Below, one piece after another: positions 5,391 to 8,556 of a DNA stretch of 8,556 bases (its first letter is position 1; every line of letters starts with the position of its first letter). Position numbers and translations under genes: made by a program. Source of the stretch: CALNYS01 sp942490855 (GTDB lineage: Bacteria > Planctomycetota > Phycisphaerae > Phycisphaerales > UBA1924); the NCBI GenBank assembly GCA_942490855.1, contig CALNYS010000006.1:1-8556 (forward strand), in the 5' to 3' direction. Below the pieces are notes generated by a model that worked only from the letters and a program-made list of their open reading frames with translations, did no database searches and had not been told where the DNA came from.

Positions 5391-7859
5391 CTGCACCTGC
5401 ACGCCAGAGGGAAGCAGCCGCACACGCAGTCCGCGGCGGATGATCGGCCCGCGCCCATCGATGTCGCGCACGTCCGAGCTGGTGATCGCGGCGATGCGGG
5501 CCGAGCGGCGCGGCGCCTGGTTCGCGGGCACGATCAGGTTCGGGTTGATCACGGGCGGGATGGTGATCTGCGGGTCGTAGCGCGGGATGGTGCCGTCCGC
5601 GGCGGTCAGCACCGCGGGCGCCGCGTCCATGCAGGTGATCGCGGCGTTCGGCCACTGGCCCGGCGCGAGGTCCTTGACGATGACGTCGATCGACTCGACG
5701 CCCGCCTCGCCGAAGAGAAACAGATCGCCGGCCACGGGCTGCGGGTCAGCGGAGTCGATCGGCGTGGTGAAGGTCAGCGTCGTCTGGTTGCCGGCGACGG
5801 TGGTCACGGCAGCGTAGACGCTCGATCCGTCGGACTTGCGGAAGCGCACGGCGTAGGACGCGGCGGCCATCGGGCACTGCTGGTCGAGCGTGACGGCCGT
5901 GGCGTCGCCTCCTCCGTTCTGCGTTACGGAGACGACACGCCCCTGAGCGAGACCGACCAGGATGACGTCGTGGGCGGTCTTGCACCAGTCGCCGCGGCGC
6001 AGGTCCATCCACTCGTGATCCATCTCGTAGATGAACGCCTCGGGCCGCAGACGCAGCTGCGCCAGGTGCGTGCGCCCGAGCTTCCACGCCTGGTCCGAGC
6101 TCGTGATGCCGGCCAGGTCCAGGCGCTCGAACACGGTCGCGTTCGACTTGCTGTAGCCGTCGTCGTAGACGATGCGCTCGGTGTCGAGGTAGCCGGAATC
6201 GGGGTCCACGAACTGCACGCGCAGAGCGTGCGGGATGCTGATGTAGGACCGCTCCGAGCGGAAGCTGCGCACGTTGCGGGGCGTCAGGTGCTGCACCGGA
6301 GCACCCGACAGGTCGTTCTCGCGCACGACGCTGAGCAGCCCGTCCTGCACCGCAACGCTGGCGCGACCGGCCGTGGTGATCTGGCGCAGGACGTCGGGCA
6401 CGGTCGAGCGGCCCTGCGTGACGAAGTTGAACTCGAAGCCCTCGGTCGAGCACTCCTCGCTCCACGCCGCGAGCGCCGTCAGGTTGATTCCCGCGTCGGC
6501 CAGGGGCCGCTTGTTGGCGTTGCCCTGCAGCACGTGCCGGAAGAGCGCCGCGGGGTCGCTCGTGGCGGCGTTGGCCCACGTGGATCCGTTCCACGCGGGC
6601 GCGTACGTCTGCGCGACCGCGTTGAACTGGTCGATCACGTTCTCGAACTGCCCCGTGATCTTGGCTCGCATCGCGACCAGGCAGAGCTCGGGCTCGAGCA
6701 CGGGCTCGCCGGCGCGCTGCACGAGCATCGTCATCCAGTCCGTGCGATCCGAGATCCCAGCGGCCAGGCCCTCCTCGGTCTCGCGCTGGCACTCGACCTC
6801 ATATGAGCCCTCGGAGACGTTCCAGGAGCGCGAGGCGAAGACCGTGCTGAGCGTCTTCGCTGTCATCTGGATCCGCGTCAGGTGGGTCCAGGACGTGGCA
6901 CCGACTGCGCGGTAGCGGACGGAGATCCGCACCGTGCGCTCCTTGGTCTTGCCCGTGTCGGTGCGCCAGATCAGGCCGTTGGGGCAGCCGATGATCACGG
7001 TGATCCGCGTCGCGCGCTCAAGCGTGCGCTGGCGAAACCAGCCGCGGCTCTCGCGCAGCCGGTGCCCGATGATCATCTCCTGCACGTCGGCAGCGAAGAG
7101 CGTGATCGCTGCGTCGGTCGGCGTCCCCGCGCGCAGCTGCAGCTCGACGACCGGGTTGCCGTTCTCGCCCACGAAACGGTCGGAGTCGCTCTCCATCGTC
7201 GCCAGATAGGAGATCGTCGTCGACTCCCTGAAGAGCGGCTCGTCCGCGATCTTGAGGTCCGACAGCACGAGCGGCCCGTAGCCGAACGTGAAGAGGCTGT
7301 ACTGGTAGAGCGCGCCGTCCTCCTCGATGGTGTAGCTGCGGGCGGCGAGCGGGGGGAAGAGCCGGTGCTTGCCCAGCACCTGGGGCACGGTGCCGTAGGC
7401 CTCGAACGCGTTGCGGCTGCCCGAGATCGTGCGCCGGCCGCCGCCGGCGACTGCGTCGACGTCGTGGGACTCCACGGGCGTCAGCGCTCGCGTGAGCGCC
7501 GTCAGACCGTAGGAGACCGCGATGGTGTACGCGACCGCGACCGCGTACGCCGCCACGGCCGCCCAGCCCTTCGCGGCGCCAGCGACGGCCCAAACGAAGC
7601 CGACACCGCCCGGACGGTGCGCGACGATCAGCGACTGACCGGACATGGGGCGCGTCGACGCCCAGTCCTCCGGCGCGACCGGACGTCCGTCGAGGGACAC
7701 GAAACAGGCCTCGGGCGCGATCCCGGTGGCGTCGACGACGTCAGCGACGGTCCACTCGCCGGCGGGCTCACGCACGAAGCGCCGCATCTCCTCGATCGGC
7801 AGGGCCGGGAGGACGGTGATCAGGACGGGCGCGGTCGAGGCTGGAGCGAGGGATGGCAC
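5388..7859 (-). CDS. J-like central tail-tip (hub / host-specificity) protein with N-terminal beta-grasp domain
   Basis: This 823-residue protein forms the central tail tip and is expected to contact the receptor and trigger DNA release. Residues about 12-82 look like a ubiquitin-like beta-grasp domain. Residues about 87-118 are a strongly hydrophobic Ala/Val-rich segment. 'NAFEAYGTVPQVLGKHRLFPP' (150-170) with 'FGYGPLVLSDLKIADEPLF' (192-210) is a hallmark of J-like tail proteins. Residues about 575-660 ('LDLAGITSS', 'LAQLRLRPE', 'RRGDW') fit the Phage-tail_3 region. I chose GTG at 7859 because the 44 upstream residues in the same frame are Arg/Pro-rich and lie over the peptidase's conserved C-terminal half. 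A possible GGGAG lies 13 bases upstream, which is further than ideal. The protein is shorter than lambda J (about 1130 residues), and its missing C-terminal half appears to be the next gene. The start is the least certain point. Confidence 0.88.
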   Translation of the reverse strand: MPSLAPASTAPVLITVLPALPIEEMRRFVREPAGEWTVADVVDATGIAPEACFVSLDGRPVAPEDWASTRPMSGQSLIVAHRPGGVGFVWAVAGAAKGWAAVAAYAVAVAYTIAVSYGLTALTRALTPVESHDVDAVAGGGRRTISGSRNAFEAYGTVPQVLGKHRLFPPLAARSYTIEEDGALYQYSLFTFGYGPLVLSDLKIADEPLFRESTTISYLATMESDSDRFVGENGNPVVELQLRAGTPTDAAITLFAADVQEMIIGHRLRESRGWFRQRTLERATRITVIIGCPNGLIWRTDTGKTKERTVRISVRYRAVGATSWTHLTRIQMTAKTLSTVFASRSWNVSEGSYEVECQRETEEGLAAGISDRTDWMTMLVQRAGEPVLEPELCLVAMRAKITGQFENVIDQFNAVAQTYAPAWNGSTWANAATSDPAALFRHVLQGNANKRPLADAGINLTALAAWSEECSTEGFEFNFVTQGRSTVPDVLRQITTAGRASVAVQDGLLSVVRENDLSGAPVQHLTPRNVRSFRSERSYISIPHALRVQFVDPDSGYLDTERIVYDDGYSKSNATVFERLDLAGITSSDQAWKLGRTHLAQLRLRPEAFIYEMDHEWMDLRRGDWCKTAHDVILVGLAQGRVVSVTQNGGGDATAVTLDQQCPMAAASYAVRFRKSDGSSVYAAVTTVAGNQTTLTFTTPIDSADPQPVAGDLFLFGEAGVESIDVIVKDLAPGQWPNAAITCMDAAPAVLTAADGTIPRYDPQITIPPVINPNLIVPANQAPRRSARIAAITSSDVRDIDGRGPIIRRGLRVRLLPSGVQVQ

Positions 7860-8299
7860 GACGAGAGGCTGGCTCCCTGCTCGACGCGCGGAGCAGGGCG
7901 GAAGACGCCCCCGATGCGCCAGAGGATCCACGGCACGCGGTCGTAGCGGGCGGTGTGGACGCCGTGGCCCTGGCGGGCGTGGAGCATCCACGGCGGGGCG
8001 ACGACGATCGCCACGTGCAGCTCGGCGGTCGGGCCGGGGGGGAGGAACGCCAGGACGTCGCCCGGAACCGGAACTGCGTCGGTGACCTCGCGCCAGAAGC
8101 CGCCCTGGGGCGCGACGGCTGCGCCGAGCCGGCCGCGCGTCGGTTCCAGGTGCACGCCGTCGAGCGCGGGGGGATCGTCGCCCCAGCGCTCGCGCAGCAC
8201 GGCGCAGCAGAGCCCGTAGCAGTCGAAGGCGTCCGGGCCCGCGGCGCCGCGCTCGAACGGGCGTCCGCGGTACTCCTCGACCCAGGCCGGCAGGTTCAT
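7820..8299 (-). CDS. NlpC/P60-family tail-tip peptidase (lambda K C-terminal domain type)
   Basis: This 159-residue protein fits the NlpC/P60 cysteine peptidase fold. The catalytic cysteine is Cys27 in 'FDCYGL', followed by a helix. 'PGDVLAF' (residues 79-85) leads to the catalytic His95 in 'ELHVAIVV', and His107 in 'MLHARQG' sits where the third polar residue is expected. The end, 'WILWRIGGVFRP', is typical of phage members. Such proteins cleave peptide bonds of peptidoglycan stems, and in phage tails they sit near the tip and are thought to aid wall penetration or tip assembly. Lambda K also has an N-terminal JAB/Mov34 domain, which is absent here. The ATG overlaps the upstream stop and no Shine-Dalgarno sequence is visible, which fits translational coupling. 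The last 40 bases or so overlap the start chosen for the next gene. Confidence 0.9.
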   Translation of the reverse strand: MNLPAWVEEYRGRPFERGAAGPDAFDCYGLCCAVLRERWGDDPPALDGVHLEPTRGRLGAAVAPQGGFWREVTDAVPVPGDVLAFLPPGPTAELHVAIVVAPPWMLHARQGHGVHTARYDRVPWILWRIGGVFRPAPRVEQGASLSSCHPSLQPRPRPS

Positions 8300-8556
8300 C
8301 GGTTGAAGCCGGCGGGGAAGCCCGTCGGCGTGAAGTCGAGGCCCGGGTAGCTCTCGTCGAAGACGGCGTCGCTCGAGAGGTTGACCTGCACCTGGTCGGC
8401 GGTGATCACAGCCGACCGCATCCGCAGCCGCGGATACGAGCGCAGGACGGTGTCGGGCGCGCTGCGACGCACGACCTCGATCGTGATCGTGGGGTCGCTT
8501 GTCACGCTGCGGATCTCCGCGATCGTCGCTCGGTCGACGTTGTCCAGCACGATGGT
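8296..8556 (-). CDS. DUF1833-like minor tail protein, C-terminal part (5' end outside window)
   Basis: The frame is open to the right edge and has no convincing start inside the window; a GTG at 8550 is only an internal valine. The visible 86 residues begin T-I-V-L-D-N-V-D-R and end in P-G-L-D-F-T-P-T-G-F-P-A-G-F-N-R. The 'I-x-L-D-N-V-D-R' motif, a beta-rich middle and a C-terminal 'fP...YpGl.F' ending are the pattern I associate with DUF1833 proteins, found just upstream of the tail peptidase in lambda-like tail clusters. Its TGA overlaps the ATG of the peptidase gene by four bases (ATGA), so the two are probably translationally coupled. The role is inferred to be a tail-tip structural protein at the place of lambda L; no enzyme motif is visible. 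The gene assignment is firm, the family name moderate. Confidence 0.72.
   Translation of the reverse strand, partial: TIVLDNVDRATIAEIRSVTSDPTITIEVVRRSAPDTVLRSYPRLRMRSAVITADQVQVNLSSDAVFDESYPGLDFTPTGFPAGFNR

Noticed and set aside
5380..5400. Programmed -1 frameshift joining J to the next protein
   Set aside because: The frames are offset correctly for -1, but I see no X-XXY-YYZ slippery site or homopolymer near the stop, and the TGATG overlap explains expression by reinitiation.
3971..5458. Minus-strand open frame of 495 codons
   Set aside because: Same strand as the real 464-residue gene but another frame. It is Arg/Pro-rich and has no start signal, while the other frame contains FN3-like domains.
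3115..5580. Plus-strand open frame of 821 codons
   Set aside because: It is antisense to four well-supported genes. Its product is Arg/Asp/Val/Ala-rich with no domain pattern, as expected when GC-rich codons are read on the opposite strand.
5746..7946. Open frames over the J gene (minus 5746-6792 and 7018-7593; plus 5970-6806 and 6882-7946)
   Set aside because: All overlap J completely and show only compositional Arg/Ala/Gly-rich sequence.

Overview
The window is a compact block of tail-tip and tail-fibre genes from a phage or prophage with a long, non-contractile (lambda-like, siphovirus-type) tail. It is very G+C-rich, by eye about two thirds or more. Every supported gene is on the minus strand, so transcription runs from the right edge (base 8556) to the left edge. 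The genes are nearly back to back: stops and starts overlap (ATGA, GTGA, TGATG) or are separated by 2 to 27 bases. No promoter, terminator, tRNA, CRISPR array, integrase or transposase was seen, and no stretch over 300 bases lacks a gene. The G+C content, GTG starts and lambda-like gene types suggest a virus of a high-GC bacterium, perhaps a proteobacterium. The host cannot be named from this window.

In transcription order, the right part (8556 to 3994) is the tail tip. It holds the C-terminal end of a DUF1833-like minor tail protein, an NlpC/P60 peptidase corresponding to the C-terminal domain of lambda K, and a J-like central tip protein. The J-like protein carries an N-terminal beta-grasp domain and hydrophobic segment that recall lambda protein I. 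A 464-residue protein follows and looks like the detached C-terminal half of J, with FN3-like strands and a C-terminal beta domain. The break between the two falls inside what looks like one FN3 domain, at a TGATG junction. The second half also carries a P-[M/W]-[F/W/M] motif repeated about every nine residues.

The middle part (3966 to 1431) holds six small genes of 259, 141, 95, 76, 160 and 97 codons. The 259-, 141- and 160-residue proteins are beta-rich and resemble accessory structural proteins of tailed phages. The 95-, 76- and 97-residue proteins look mainly helical and have no assignable role.

The left part (1428 to 1, running off the edge) is one open frame of 476 codons with no stop in the window. 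It encodes a LamG/concanavalin-A-like domain followed by nine exact-length 24-residue repeats rich in Ala, Thr, Ser and Gly, then the start of another region. It is probably a fibre or receptor-binding protein and is the most unusual feature here.

Together the genes describe building a tail tip (DUF1833-like protein, peptidase, J hub) and then the external proteins that contact the host. Assignments to families rest on remembered sequence patterns, not database searches.
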